This document shows, piece by piece, positions 21,733 to 32,495 of a DNA stretch of 64,000 nt (its first letter is position 1; every line of letters begins with the position of its first letter). The stretch is from Frigidibacter oleivorans. GTDB lineage: Bacteria > Pseudomonadota > Alphaproteobacteria > Rhodobacterales > Rhodobacteraceae. Location: the NCBI RefSeq assembly GCF_003993775.1, contig NZ_RJRZ01000003.1:62001-126000 (forward strand), given 5' to 3'. The translations under genes were made by a program, and so were the position numbers. The notes under the pieces are model-generated. The model was not told where the DNA came from. It was given only the letters and a program-made list of their open reading frames with translations, and did no database searches.

Positions 21733-21746
21733 GTTTAACGTTGAAC
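21733..21746. promoter_or_regulatory. 14-bp palindrome upstream of pdhA (operator candidate)
   Basis: GTTTAACGTTGAAC is an inverted repeat (GTTTAAC/GTTGAAC) with one mismatch. It is AT-rich in an otherwise GC-rich gap and 36 bp before the pdhA start, a good place for a transcription factor controlling the PDH operon. The regulator is not identifiable here. Confidence 0.5.
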
Positions 21747-21781
21747 TATCTGGCGCACACGACTGACGGGAGGACTGCCGC

Positions 21782-22792
21782 ATGGCCGCGCGCAAAGCAC
21801 CGGATCTGCCGAACGTATCCAAGGACGAGCTGCTGAAATACTACCGCGAGATGCTGCTGATCCGGCGTTTCGAGGAGAAGGCCGGCCAGCTCTACGGGAT
21901 GGGTCTCATCGGCGGCTTCTGCCACCTCTATATCGGGCAGGAAGCCGTCGTCGTCGGGCTGGAGGCCGCCGCCTCCGAAGGCGACAAGCGCGTCACCTCC
22001 TACCGCGATCACGGCCACATGCTGGCCTGCGGCATGGACCCCAAGGGCGTGATGGCCGAGCTCACGGGCCGCGAGGGCGGCTATTCCAAGGGCAAGGGCG
22101 GCTCGATGCACATGTTCTCGAAAGAGAAGCATTTCTACGGCGGCCACGGCATCGTCGGCGCGCAGGTGCCGATCGGTGCCGGGCTCGCCTTCTCGGACAT
22201 GTACAAGGGCACCGACCGCGTCACCTTCACCTATTTCGGCGACGGCGCGGCGAACCAGGGCCAGGTCTACGAGACCTATAACATGGCCGAACTCTGGAAC
22301 CTGCCGGTGGTCTTCGTGATCGAGAACAACCAGTATGCGATGGGCACCAGTGTCAAGCGGTCCACCAAGTCGCCGACCCTGTGGCAGCGCGGCGCGGCCT
22401 ACGGGATCGAGGGCGAGGCGGTGGACGGCATGGACGTGCTGGCGGTCAAGGCCGCGGGCGAACGCGCCGTGGCCCACTGCCGCGCCGGCAACGGCCCCTA
22501 TATCCTCGAGGTGATGACCTATCGCTATCGCGGCCACTCGATGTCGGACCCGGCCAAGTACCGCACGCGCGAGGAAGTGCAGAAGATGCGGGACGAACGC
22601 GACCCGATCGAACATGTGCGCGACCTGCTGCTGACCGGCAACCACGCGACGGATGACGACCTGAAGGCCATCGACCGCGACATCAAGGCCGTGGTCAACG
22701 AGGCCGCCGAATTCTCGAAGGAAAGCCCCGAGCCCGATCTTTCGGAACTCTGGACCGACATCTACGCCGACGTGGCGCCGCAGGACGCCTGA
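21782..22792 (+). CDS. pdhA: Pyruvate dehydrogenase E1 component, alpha subunit
   Basis: 336 aa. Thiamine-diphosphate binding motif GDGAANQGQVYETYNMAELW...NN is visible (about 160-190). The family's RRFEEKAGQLYGMGLIGGFC N-terminal block and the phosphorylation-loop equivalent YRYRGHSMSDPAKYR are also present. It decarboxylates pyruvate with the beta subunit. GGGAGGA precedes the ATG. The operon continues with pdhB and pdhC at 12 and 10 bp spacing; no E3 (lpd) gene follows. Confidence 0.97.
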   Translation: MAARKAPDLPNVSKDELLKYYREMLLIRRFEEKAGQLYGMGLIGGFCHLYIGQEAVVVGLEAAASEGDKRVTSYRDHGHMLACGMDPKGVMAELTGREGGYSKGKGGSMHMFSKEKHFYGGHGIVGAQVPIGAGLAFSDMYKGTDRVTFTYFGDGAANQGQVYETYNMAELWNLPVVFVIENNQYAMGTSVKRSTKSPTLWQRGAAYGIEGEAVDGMDVLAVKAAGERAVAHCRAGNGPYILEVMTYRYRGHSMSDPAKYRTREEVQKMRDERDPIEHVRDLLLTGNHATDDDLKAIDRDIKAVVNEAAEFSKESPEPDLSELWTDIYADVAPQDA

Positions 22793-22804
22793 GGGGGAAG
22801 ACGC

Positions 22805-24217
22805 ATGGCAACCGAAATCCTGATGCCCGCCCTGTCTCCGACGATGGAAGAGGGCACGCTGGCGAAATGGCTGGTGAAAGAGGGCGACGCCGTCAAGTCC
22901 GGCCAGATCCTCGCCGAGATCGAGACCGACAAGGCCACGATGGAATTCGAGGCGGTGGACGAGGGCACCATCGGCAAGCTGCTGGTGGCCGAGGGCACGC
23001 AGGGCGTGAAGGTCAACGCCCCCATCGCGCTGCTGCTGGCCGAGGGCGAGGACGCCTCCGCCGCCGCGGCGCCCGCCAGCGGCCCGGCCAGCGTCCCGGC
23101 CCAACCCAAGGCCGAGGAAACCGCGCAGAAGACCGACGCGCCCCGAACCGAAGGCAAGCCCACCTCCGCCGTCGAACAGGCGCCGCACCCGGCCAAGGCC
23201 GCGGACACGACGCCCGACTGGCCCGAAGGCACGCAGATGAAGTCCATGACCGTGCGGGAAGCCCTGCGCGAGGCCATGGCCGAGGAAATGACCCGGGATG
23301 ACAGCGTCTTCCTGATGGGCGAGGAAGTCGGCGAATACCAGGGCGCCTACAAGATCAGCCAGGGCCTGCTGGACCAGTTCGGGCCCAAACGCGTCATCGA
23401 CACGCCGATCACCGAACACGGCTTCGCGGGCATCGCCGTCGGCGCGGCCTTCGGCGGGCTGCGTCCCATCGTCGAGTTCATGACCTTCAACTTCGCCATG
23501 CAGGCCATCGACCAGATCATCAACTCGGCGGCCAAGACGCTCTACATGTCCGGCGGGCAGATGGGCGCGCCGATGGTGTTCCGCGGCCCGAACGGCGCCG
23601 CCGCCCGCGTGGGGGCGCAGCACAGCCAGGACTACGCCGCCTGGTATGCGCAGATCCCCGGCCTGAAGGTGGCGATGCCCTATTCCGCCGCCGATGCGAA
23701 AGGCCTGCTGAAAACGGCGATCCGCGACCCGAACCCGGTGATCTTCCTGGAAAACGAGATCCTCTACGGCCGCAGCTTCGACGTGCCGGTGCTGGAGGAC
23801 TTCACCGTCCCCTTCGGCAAGGCGAAGATCTGGCGCGAAGGCAGCGACGTGACGCTGGTCAGCTTCGGCATCGGCATGGCCCATGCGCTGGAAGCGGCCG
23901 ACAAGCTCGCCGCCGAGGGCATCTCGGCCGAGGTGATCGACCTGCGCACCCTGCGCCCCATCGACTATGACACGGTCATCGCCTCGGTGCAGAAGACCAA
24001 CCGCTGCGTGACGGTCGAAGAGGGCTTCCCCGTGGGCTCGATCGGCAACCACCTGTCGGCCTACATCATGGAAAACGCCTTCGACTGGCTCGACGCCCCG
24101 GTGATCAACTGCGCCGGCAAGGACGTGCCCATGCCCTATGCCGCCAATCTGGAAAAGCTGGCGCTGGTGACCTCGGACGAGGTCGTGGCGGCGGTCAAGA
24201 AAGTCACCTACCGCTGA
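22805..24217 (+). CDS. pdhB: Pyruvate dehydrogenase E1 component, beta subunit with N-terminal lipoyl domain
   Basis: 470 aa. Residues 1-80 are a complete lipoyl domain with the lipoylated Lys in ETDKATMEF; an Ala/Pro/Lys linker (about 80-140) follows. The transketolase-type beta domain comes next ([55 protein letters not shown]). This extra lipoyl domain on E1-beta is a known feature of alphaproteobacterial PDH complexes. Its DNA shares a 74-bp identical block with the start of pdhC. Confidence 0.97.
   Translation: MATEILMPALSPTMEEGTLAKWLVKEGDAVKSGQILAEIETDKATMEFEAVDEGTIGKLLVAEGTQGVKVNAPIALLLAEGEDASAAAAPASGPASVPAQPKAEETAQKTDAPRTEGKPTSAVEQAPHPAKAADTTPDWPEGTQMKSMTVREALREAMAEEMTRDDSVFLMGEEVGEYQGAYKISQGLLDQFGPKRVIDTPITEHGFAGIAVGAAFGGLRPIVEFMTFNFAMQAIDQIINSAAKTLYMSGGQMGAPMVFRGPNGAAARVGAQHSQDYAAWYAQIPGLKVAMPYSAADAKGLLKTAIRDPNPVIFLENEILYGRSFDVPVLEDFTVPFGKAKIWREGSDVTLVSFGIGMAHALEAADKLAAEGISAEVIDLRTLRPIDYDTVIASVQKTNRCVTVEEGFPVGSIGNHLSAYIMENAFDWLDAPVINCAGKDVPMPYAANLEKLALVTSDEVVAAVKKVTYR
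22889..22962 (+). repeat. 74-bp direct repeat, copy 1 (lipoyl domain of pdhB)
   Basis: Identical base for base to 24312-24385 in pdhC, including third codon positions. It covers the segment GCCGTCAAGTCC...GTGGACGA that encodes the lipoyl-lysine turn. Confidence 0.95.
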
Positions 24218-24227
24218 GGGGGAAGAA

Positions 24228-25589
<1,362 letters not shown>

Positions 25590-25598
25590 CTCCGCCCG

Positions 25599-26456
25599 CT
25601 ATCGCCCCACGACCTCGAGGAGGCCGCCCCGTGCGGCCTCTTCCCGTTTCCGCAGCCCGAATTCGGCCAGTACCCGCGCCTCCCGCTCCGGGTCGTCGAT
25701 GCCGCGGCGGCGCAGGTTCACCAGCTTGTCGTTGCCCTTGCGGATCTGCACGTTGTCGCCGTGATTGACCATGTAGATCATCGCCGGAAAGGGCACCGGG
25801 TCCAGCGGCCGCCCCAGCCGCGCGCCGCGGTCGAGATAGCTCTTGTGGCCCTTGCCGATCAGCCGCAGATACAGGCCCGGCCAGCGCTGCCGCCCCAGAT
25901 CGACGGCGAAATAGCCGCAGGACCCGCATTGCATCCAGAAGGGCTGGCCCTCGCCCTGCCCCAGCGGCGCCAGCCGGCCGCTTTGCCAGTCGGCCATGTA
26001 GCCCTGCGTGACGATATAGCCGCGCCCGTTGTCATCCGCCGCGATCCAGCCCGGCAGGTCCGGGTGCATCAGGTCGTCGGCATCCAGATGCGACACATAG
26101 GCCGGGCCGGTGAAGCTGCGGGCGACATATTCGGTCATCCGCCGCACCTTTTCGGAATGGTCGGACACGCCCTTGGCCAGCGGCAGGTCGGGGACCTGCA
26201 GGAAATGGATGCGCGGATCGTCGGGCAGGTCCGGCGGGCGCTGCTGGCAGCACAGGACCAGCGCCCAGTTCCGGTACGGCGCTGCCAGGATCGAGGCCAG
26301 CGTCTGCCCGAAGATCGCGCAGGCCTTCTCCCAGTCCTGCGACACGCCCGGCCCGATCAGCGGCACCATCCAGACGATCAGCGGCTGTCCCGTCCGGCGC
26401 ATCGGGCGCTGGAACAGCCGCCGGTAGGCCGCCGCCAGCAGGTCTTTCGGTTGCAT
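25599..26456 (-). CDS. Glycosyltransferase-like (GT-A fold) protein
   Basis: 285 aa. After a basic start (MQPKDLLAAAYRRLFQRPMR) comes a GT2-like Rossmann segment. A DxD-type motif, YVSHLDADDLMHPDLPGWIA, lies at about residues 117-136 and would bind nucleotide-sugar and metal. A GSCGYFAVDL acceptor-side segment lies at about 175. No membrane segment. It probably transfers sugar in surface polysaccharide synthesis; substrate unknown. The 3' end converges on the pdh operon and contains the pdh terminator. Confidence 0.65.
   Translation of the reverse strand: MQPKDLLAAAYRRLFQRPMRRTGQPLIVWMVPLIGPGVSQDWEKACAIFGQTLASILAAPYRNWALVLCCQQRPPDLPDDPRIHFLQVPDLPLAKGVSDHSEKVRRMTEYVARSFTGPAYVSHLDADDLMHPDLPGWIAADDNGRGYIVTQGYMADWQSGRLAPLGQGEGQPFWMQCGSCGYFAVDLGRQRWPGLYLRLIGKGHKSYLDRGARLGRPLDPVPFPAMIYMVNHGDNVQIRKGNDKLVNLRRRGIDDPEREARVLAEFGLRKREEAARGGLLEVVGR
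25620..25645 (+). terminator. Intrinsic terminator of the pdh operon inside a convergent gene
   Basis: GAGGCCGC (25620-25627) and GCGGCCTC (25633-25640) pair with a 5-nt loop, followed by TTCCCGTTT. It lies 30 bp past the pdhC stop, within the last codons of the convergent glycosyltransferase-like gene. Confidence 0.65.
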
Positions 26457-26539
26457 CGGCAGGGCATCCTTCAGGCGCGGGCAGGAACGGCGGCGTGATA
26501 GGCCCGCCCGCCCCACCCGTCAATCGGCCTCGGGCCGCG

Positions 26540-27346
26540 TCAGTCGTTCAGCAGCAGATGGTCCATCGTCACCGAGGGCTGGGGGCAGCCCGCCTCGCCC
26601 ACCACCCGCGCGGGCACGCCCGCCACGGTGGAACAGGGCGGCACGTCCTGCAGCACGACCGACCCGGCCGCGATCCGCGAACAGCGCCCGACGCGGATAT
26701 TGCCCAGCACCTTCGCCCCGGCGCCGATCAGCACCCCGTCGCCGATCTTCGGATGCCGGTCGCCGTCTTCCTTGCCGGTGCCGCCCAGCGTCACCGAATG
26801 CAGCATCGACACGTTGTCGCCCACCACAGCCGTCTCGCCGATGACGATGGAATGGGCGTGGTCGATCATGATCCCCTGCCCCAGCCGCGCGCCGGGATGG
26901 ATGTCGACGCCGAAGACCTCGGACACCCGCATCTGCACGAAATAGGCCATGTCCTGGCGGTCATGCGTCCACAGCCAGTGACCGATCCGGTAGGACTGGA
27001 TCGCCTGATAGCCCTTGAAGAACAGCACCGGCTGCAGGAAGCGGTGGCAGGCCGGGTCGCGGTCATAGACCGCCATCACGTCGGCCCGCGCCGCCTGCCC
27101 GATCGCCGGTTCCTCGGCCAGCGCCTCGTCCGCGATCTCGCGCAGGATCTGCTCGCTCATCTCGCCCGAGGCCAGCTTCAGCGAAAAGCGGTAGGCCAGC
27201 GCCCGTTCCATCGTCGGATGGTGCAGCAGCCCCGAATGGATCAGCCCGCCCAGCAGGGGTTCGTCCCGCACCGCATCGCGGGCCTCGGTGCAGATCCGGT
27301 CCCAGACGGGATCGACGGTTGCCAGTCTCGGTTTCGTCTCGGCCAT
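26540..27346 (-). CDS. cysE: Serine O-acetyltransferase
   Basis: 268 aa, the CysE length. An N-terminal helical domain (about 1-140) precedes the left-handed beta-helix of hexapeptide repeats (DIHPGARLGQGIMIDHAHSI, VGDNVSMLHSVTLGGTGKE, GDGVLIGAGAKVLGNIRVGR). Catalytic His and Asp lie in IDHAHSIVIGE. It acetylates serine as the first step of cysteine synthesis. In Rhodobacter-type genomes cysE is the usual neighbour of the gene transfer agent cluster, which begins 65 bp on. Confidence 0.96.
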   Translation of the reverse strand: MAETKPRLATVDPVWDRICTEARDAVRDEPLLGGLIHSGLLHHPTMERALAYRFSLKLASGEMSEQILREIADEALAEEPAIGQAARADVMAVYDRDPACHRFLQPVLFFKGYQAIQSYRIGHWLWTHDRQDMAYFVQMRVSEVFGVDIHPGARLGQGIMIDHAHSIVIGETAVVGDNVSMLHSVTLGGTGKEDGDRHPKIGDGVLIGAGAKVLGNIRVGRCSRIAAGSVVLQDVPPCSTVAGVPARVVGEAGCPQPSVTMDHLLLND

Positions 27347-27410
27347 CGCGCGCCCTCCGCTCGTCCCGGGACTCTAGCAGATAGGGCAGGCCGCGCATCG
27401 GGAAAAGTCC

Positions 27411-28118
27411 TCAATCGGCGGGCAGCGCCAGTTCGGCGAAATGCGCGGCAATCCGCACCCTGCCGCCGGCGAAGACACCCCCCGTCGCCGTCAGCAGCAG
27501 CGGCAACGGCTCGTAGACCCCCATCGGCGCCGACAGCACCCCCCGCGCCCAGGACCCCTGTTCGACGCCGAGCCCGCTGCCGAACCGGTCCGGCGCGCCC
27601 GGATTGCCCAGCTGCCAGCCGGTCGCGCCGCCGGTGATCGCCTCCGTCACCCGCGCGGTCACCCCGAACAGGATCGCGCCCGGGGGGATCAGCGGCAGCG
27701 TGGCGGAGGTGGTCCCCGCCGTCACCTCGTGCAGCAGTTCCGCGACGGCCAGCCCCAGGCCCGCGCCATGCGGCGTCAGGGTCGCGGCCCCCGCGCGCCA
27801 GTCCGCGCCGTCATGCAGGACCGCCATACCCTCGTCCAGCAGGAAACCGCGCCAGCCGCGGGCGGGCGTGGCAAAGGCCCAGCCCCCGTTGACCCGCACC
27901 GCCACCTCGCCCGCATGCCCCGCCCAGTCGTTCACCGCCCCCTGCGGCACGGCATAGCAGCTGCCATCCGCCGCCGCGGGCGGCGTGGCCAGGCTGCGCG
28001 AGATCAGCACCATCGGCACCAGCCCGTCCAACCGCGCCAGCGCCTCGTTCATCGTCACATGCTTCTGCGCCTGCGAGGCCCGCAGCAGCGGCAACGACAG
28101 CTGGTTCGTCTCATCCAT
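27411..28118 (-). CDS. DUF2793 domain protein at the end of the GTA cluster
   Basis: 235 aa. MDETNQLSLPLLRASQAQKH is the hallmark start of DUF2793 (SQAQKHVTMNEALARLD), a module seen in phage tail or fibre proteins. The middle carries GWRGFLLDEGMAVLHDG; the end is a beta-sandwich-like domain (about 130-235). It overlaps gp15 by 8 bp and so belongs to the GTA transcript. It is likely a particle surface or receptor-related protein; its place in the particle is not known to me. Confidence 0.8.
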   Translation of the reverse strand: MDETNQLSLPLLRASQAQKHVTMNEALARLDGLVPMVLISRSLATPPAAADGSCYAVPQGAVNDWAGHAGEVAVRVNGGWAFATPARGWRGFLLDEGMAVLHDGADWRAGAATLTPHGAGLGLAVAELLHEVTAGTTSATLPLIPPGAILFGVTARVTEAITGGATGWQLGNPGAPDRFGSGLGVEQGSWARGVLSAPMGVYEPLPLLLTATGGVFAGGRVRIAAHFAELALPAD

Positions 28119-31100
28119 CGATCTCGATCCTTCCGAAATGTCCCGGCCCGAAGGTCTCGGACAGCTGCGCCACCTCCAGCGTCAGACCGCCCGTCGCGCC
28201 ATCCTCTGCCCGCACCGCCGCGCCATAGTCGAAGGCCGGCGCCGTCACCTCTGCCTCGCGCCGGATCTGGCCGCCCACCAGCACCCGCACCAGATAGGCC
28301 TCGCGCGCCTCGGCCAGCGGCACCTCGACCGACTCCCAGCTGTCGCCGCCGATCCGCGTCCGCCGCACCCAGGTCAGCCGCCCGCCGCCCGCGCCGTCCG
28401 CCTGCCAGCGCAGGTGACAGGGCGCATAGGGGCGCAGCCCGATCCCCGCGAAGGCCTCCACCCGGTGCACCGCCAGCCCGTCGCCATAGCCGCGCTGCGC
28501 ATCGCCGATCCGGTAATGCCGCGCGAGGTTGCGGGCCGAGGCTGCCAGCGCGATCTGCTCTGCCGCCGCGTCCAGCCGCACGACATAGCTGCCGACCGGC
28601 CATTCCCCGGGCATGTCGCCCTCGCTGCCCGCCTGCCCGCGCAGCCGCAGCGACAGCTCATAGACCCCGGGCGCCACCAGTTCGGCCCGCGCCGCCTGGA
28701 ACACCTCCCAGCCGGCCGAGCCGCCCGGACCGATGGCAAACACATTGGCACCGTTCAGCACCGCCTCGGGCTCGGCCGAAGCCAGCACCCCCGCCGCCAG
28801 CCGCAGCCGCAGCGCCGGCCCCTGATCCCACAGGTCCGGCGCCGCCCGGGGCAGCACCGTCTCCGTCACCCCCACCACCGCCCGCTGCGCCAGCGTGGTG
28901 TTCAGCGCATAGCCCGCATCCGTGGCCGAAGACCAGCAGGCCACCGTGCCCGGCCAGGGCGTGGCCGTCACCGCCAGATGGGGGGCGTGGGGCACCTCCT
29001 CGCCGGTCAGCAGCGGCAGGTCGAGGAACAGCGGAAATACCGGCACCGGCGGCACGAAGGCCGTCGCCGTCACCCGCTGTTCCGCCTCGTCCGAGGCGAC
29101 ATAGACCCCCGGCTCCACCCGCACCGCCTCCACCGCGACGCGGCCCGCCGCCTCGGTCCGGTCGATACGATAGCGGCCAAGGTCCGCTCCGTCCGCCGCC
29201 GCCAGCTGCAGCAGGTCGCCCGGCCCCAGATGCGACAGCGACGGCGGCAGCGACAGCCGCGCCCCGTCCCGCGCCACCCGCGCCTCCGCCAGCCAGCGCT
29301 CGGCGATGGCCTGCGCCTCGGCCCCGGTCAGCGCCATCGCCAGTTCCGACTGGCTCAGCCCCGCCGCCGCGCCCTCGTCCGGCAGGATCGCCTCGACCGT
29401 CCGCGTCTCGAAGGCCCCCTGCGCCTCGGTGAAGGTCAGCCGCACCCGGCCCGCCGTCTCGGCCTCCGCGCCGCGCAGCAGGTCGAGCACCCCCTCCGCC
29501 TCGTCATCCACCGCAAGGCCAGGCACCGCGACCTCGGCATCGGCGCGCAGATGCGCCCGCATCCGGAACCGCAGCGCGCCGTCCCGTTCCAGCGCATCGA
29601 ACCCGTGGGCCAGCATCAGCGGCTGCAGCGCCGCCCGCCCGGTGCCGCCGTCCGACACCGCATAGCCGCGCACCACGCCCCGCAGCCCCGAACAATCATG
29701 CGCCGCGACCCCGGCCGCCGCGCAGATCTCGGCCACCACCAGATCCAGCGGCTGCGAGGCCGCGCGCCCCGTCAGCCAGTGCCCCCGCGCCCAGTTGGCC
29801 CCGTCCGCCCAGGTCTCCTGATCGTTGGGGAAGACCGGGAAGGGCCGCGCATCCCAGGCCCAGACATGCGCCCGGCCCAGGTCGATCATCCGCCCGCCAT
29901 AGACATCCGACAGCGGGTTGCGCGCCGGGTCGTCCCAATGGGCCAGCACCGCACGCAGATACTGCATCTGCATCAGGTCGTCCCGCCGCCCGTTCGAGCC
30001 ATAGGGCAACCCGGATTCCCACGACAGCGCGTCGAGGAAGCGGTTGGGCTGGTTCGCGCCCTTGTCGATGGCCGCGCAGCCGAGTTCGGTGAACCAGACC
30101 GGCTTCGACCGCGGCACCCAGGGGCTCGGGCTGTCGACCCGCACCCCGCCGATCCGGTCGTGATGCGGGTTTTCCCACCAGCCGCGAATGTCCTTCACCC
30201 GCCAGACCCAGGGCTCGCCCATGCCATCGGTGATCGGCGTGCGGATCTGCGCGGCCCGGTGCTCCTCGGCGGCGTAATACCAGTCGTATCCCTCGCCGCC
30301 CTCGACATTGGCGCGCAGGTAGCCGAGGTCGTGGATCGAGCCCCAGCCCGCATCGGCATGGTCCGCGCCGTCACGCCAGTCGGCCAGCGGCATGTAGTTG
30401 TCGATGCCGATGAAGTCGATCTCCTCATCCGCCCACAGCGGGTCGAGGTGGAAATAGCGGTCGCCCCCGCCGGCATCGTAACCCGCATATTCCGACCAGT
30501 CGGCGGCATAGCCGATCTTCGTGCCCGGCCCCAGGATCGCCCGCACCTCCCGCGCCAGCGCCCGCATCTGGCTGACGGCCGGAAAGCCGTCGCCGGCGCC
30601 GCGGATCTGCGTCAGCCCCCGCATCTCGGACCCGATGCAGAAGGCATCGACGCCCCCCGCCGCATGGCACAGCCAGGCGTAATGCAGGATGAAGCGGCGA
30701 TAGCTCCAGCCATCCGCGCCCTGATAGCTCACCCGCGGATCGGCGGCGCTGCCCGTCACCGCGAACTCGCCGGCCGCCGCCGTGCCGAAGAAGGCCGCCA
30801 CCTCCGCCGCCGCCTGCGCGCTGCGGTCGGGGCTGCCCGCGACCCCCGGCGCCCGGCTGGCGGTGATCCGCCCGCGCCAGGGCAGAGCCGGCTGGCCCGG
30901 CGCCCCCGTCCACGGGTCCGGCAGCGCGTTGCCCGCCATCTGCTCCATCAGCAGGAACGGATAGAACATCACCGACTGCCCCGCCGCCTTCAGCGCCGCG
31001 ATGGCCTCGGCCACCGACCGGTCGGCGGGGGTGCCGCCATAGACCGGCCGCCCGTCCTGCTGCGGCACCAGCCCCGCCGTCCCCCGCACCTCGCCCGACA

Positions 31101-32055
31101 CGCGCCAGGGATAGCCCTCGCCGTCGCTGGCCTTCTGCTCGACCTTCGGGCGGATCGTGCAGGCGCCGCAACGCAGGTCGTCGCCGAACCACGACACGAT
31201 CAGGCTGACCGACCGGCAGGCCGGCAGCTCCGCCTGCAACTGGTCGAGCGAGCGCAACAGGTCCGTCCGTTCCCCCGGCATGTGCTGGTTCACCGTCACC
31301 GCCGCCCCGGGCCCGGTGGAAAACCGCACCGGCGTGGTGGCCAGCGCATATTCCCCGGTCCCCGGCATCAGCGCCACGCCCCGCACCAGGGTCGAGGGCG
31401 CGGGCGTCAGATCGGCCACGCTCCCCGCATCGCCTTCCGCCGCGCGCACCACCTCGAAGCTGAACTGCGGCACCCGGTTGCCCCAGGGCGCCAGCTGCAG
31501 ATCCTCGAAGACGACATAGGCCGTGCCGCGATAGGCGGGTGCCATCCCCGCGCCCTCCACCGCCTCGATGGCCGGATCGGGCAGCTGGTCCTCGCCGCCG
31601 TCATAGACCCGCAGCGTCAGCCCGTCGGTCGAGATCTCCTCGCCATCGGCCCAGACCCGGCCGATGCCGCCGATCCGGCCCGCACAGATCGCCACCGCCA
31701 CCGTCACCGCATAGCTGTAGGCCGTGACCGTGGACGAGGGCGCGCCCTTGCCGCCCACCTCGTCGGTATCCTTGCTCTCGACGAACGGCCCCGACCAGAT
31801 CACCTGCCCGCCAAGGCGCATCCGGCCCCAGACCTGCGTCACCGGCGCGCCCTCGCTGGCGCCGGTCAGGCGAAAGCGGTCCACCCGCCCGGTCTCGACC
31901 GCGCCCGACCCCTGCCCCAGCAGCGTCTGGTCGATGACCCGGCCCAGCGTCGCACCGATGGCCCGGCCCATCACCGCGCTCGACAGCCCGAGGATCGACC
32001 CGCCAAAGCCGGCGCCGACGGCAGCCCCCGCCGCCGCAAACAGGATCGTCGCCAT
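28111..32055 (-). CDS. GTA gp15, baseplate megatron (host-specificity) protein with TIM-barrel-like domain
   Basis: 1314 aa from the ATG at 32055 (TGATG overlap with gp14). The N-terminal hydrophobic, Gly-rich segment (residues 1-45) is typical of gp15. The glycoside-hydrolase-like TIM barrel spans about residues 440-700 (FILHYAWLCHAAGGVDAF, GSEMRGL, IGYAADWSEY, GIDNYMPLADWRDGADHADA, KPVWFTELGCAA). The C-terminal half contains tail-hub and Rcc01698-like domains. In RcGTA the megatron forms the tail tip that pierces the recipient cell. The size is normal. Confidence 0.95.
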   Translation of the reverse strand: MATILFAAAGAAVGAGFGGSILGLSSAVMGRAIGATLGRVIDQTLLGQGSGAVETGRVDRFRLTGASEGAPVTQVWGRMRLGGQVIWSGPFVESKDTDEVGGKGAPSSTVTAYSYAVTVAVAICAGRIGGIGRVWADGEEISTDGLTLRVYDGGEDQLPDPAIEAVEGAGMAPAYRGTAYVVFEDLQLAPWGNRVPQFSFEVVRAAEGDAGSVADLTPAPSTLVRGVALMPGTGEYALATTPVRFSTGPGAAVTVNQHMPGERTDLLRSLDQLQAELPACRSVSLIVSWFGDDLRCGACTIRPKVEQKASDGEGYPWRVSGEVRGTAGLVPQQDGRPVYGGTPADRSVAEAIAALKAAGQSVMFYPFLLMEQMAGNALPDPWTGAPGQPALPWRGRITASRAPGVAGSPDRSAQAAAEVAAFFGTAAAGEFAVTGSAADPRVSYQGADGWSYRRFILHYAWLCHAAGGVDAFCIGSEMRGLTQIRGAGDGFPAVSQMRALAREVRAILGPGTKIGYAADWSEYAGYDAGGGDRYFHLDPLWADEEIDFIGIDNYMPLADWRDGADHADAGWGSIHDLGYLRANVEGGEGYDWYYAAEEHRAAQIRTPITDGMGEPWVWRVKDIRGWWENPHHDRIGGVRVDSPSPWVPRSKPVWFTELGCAAIDKGANQPNRFLDALSWESGLPYGSNGRRDDLMQMQYLRAVLAHWDDPARNPLSDVYGGRMIDLGRAHVWAWDARPFPVFPNDQETWADGANWARGHWLTGRAASQPLDLVVAEICAAAGVAAHDCSGLRGVVRGYAVSDGGTGRAALQPLMLAHGFDALERDGALRFRMRAHLRADAEVAVPGLAVDDEAEGVLDLLRGAEAETAGRVRLTFTEAQGAFETRTVEAILPDEGAAAGLSQSELAMALTGAEAQAIAERWLAEARVARDGARLSLPPSLSHLGPGDLLQLAAADGADLGRYRIDRTEAAGRVAVEAVRVEPGVYVASDEAEQRVTATAFVPPVPVFPLFLDLPLLTGEEVPHAPHLAVTATPWPGTVACWSSATDAGYALNTTLAQRAVVGVTETVLPRAAPDLWDQGPALRLRLAAGVLASAEPEAVLNGANVFAIGPGGSAGWEVFQAARAELVAPGVYELSLRLRGQAGSEGDMPGEWPVGSYVVRLDAAAEQIALAASARNLARHYRIGDAQRGYGDGLAVHRVEAFAGIGLRPYAPCHLRWQADGAGGGRLTWVRRTRIGGDSWESVEVPLAEAREAYLVRVLVGGQIRREAEVTAPAFDYGAAVRAEDGATGGLTLEVAQLSETFGPGHFGRIEIDG

Positions 32056-32495
32056 CACACCGTCCTTTCGGGAAAGTCGAACCGCGCCGCGATCCGGCGC
32101 GCCCAGGGGGCGGACAGCGGGCTTTCCACCACGCCATGCCCCGAATAGGCATGCACGAAACTCGCGCGCGCCCCGGTTTCCGCCTGCAGGCCCAGATGCT
32201 TGGCCACCGCCCCCGCCCGCAGGCGGAACAGGATCAGCTGCCCCGGCACGGGCGGCGCCCCGCACGGCACCTCGCGCAGATGCGCCGCCGCCGCCCGCCA
32301 CAGCAGCTCCTCCGCGCCCGTCTCGCCCCAGTCGGGCGTATAGGCGGGCACCGGCGCGGGCTCCGTCCCATAGACCTCGCGCCAGACCCCGCGCACCAGC
32401 CCCAGGCAATCCGCCCCCGCCCCGCGGACCGAGGCCTGATGCCGGTACGGCGTGCCGATCCAGCCCCGCGCCGCCGCCAGAACCGCCCCGCTCAT
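32055..32495 (-). CDS. GTA gp14, NlpC/P60-family cell-wall peptidase
   Basis: 146 aa. Nucleophile Cys30 in GADCLGLVRG, followed by a His in AKHLGLQ (about residue 105) and a further polar residue, the NlpC/P60 triad order. It sits in the GTA tail tip and cleaves peptidoglycan peptides to let DNA in. The start at 32495 overlaps the gp13 stop (ATGA); the stop overlaps gp15. Confidence 0.93.
   Translation of the reverse strand: MSGAVLAAARGWIGTPYRHQASVRGAGADCLGLVRGVWREVYGTEPAPVPAYTPDWGETGAEELLWRAAAAHLREVPCGAPPVPGQLILFRLRAGAVAKHLGLQAETGARASFVHAYSGHGVVESPLSAPWARRIAARFDFPERTV

Noticed and set aside
27985-32148. Plus-strand open frame of over 1300 codons opposite GTA gp15
   Set aside because: Arg/Pro/His-rich composition without domains; it is the antisense shadow of a GC-rich gene with strong third-position bias.
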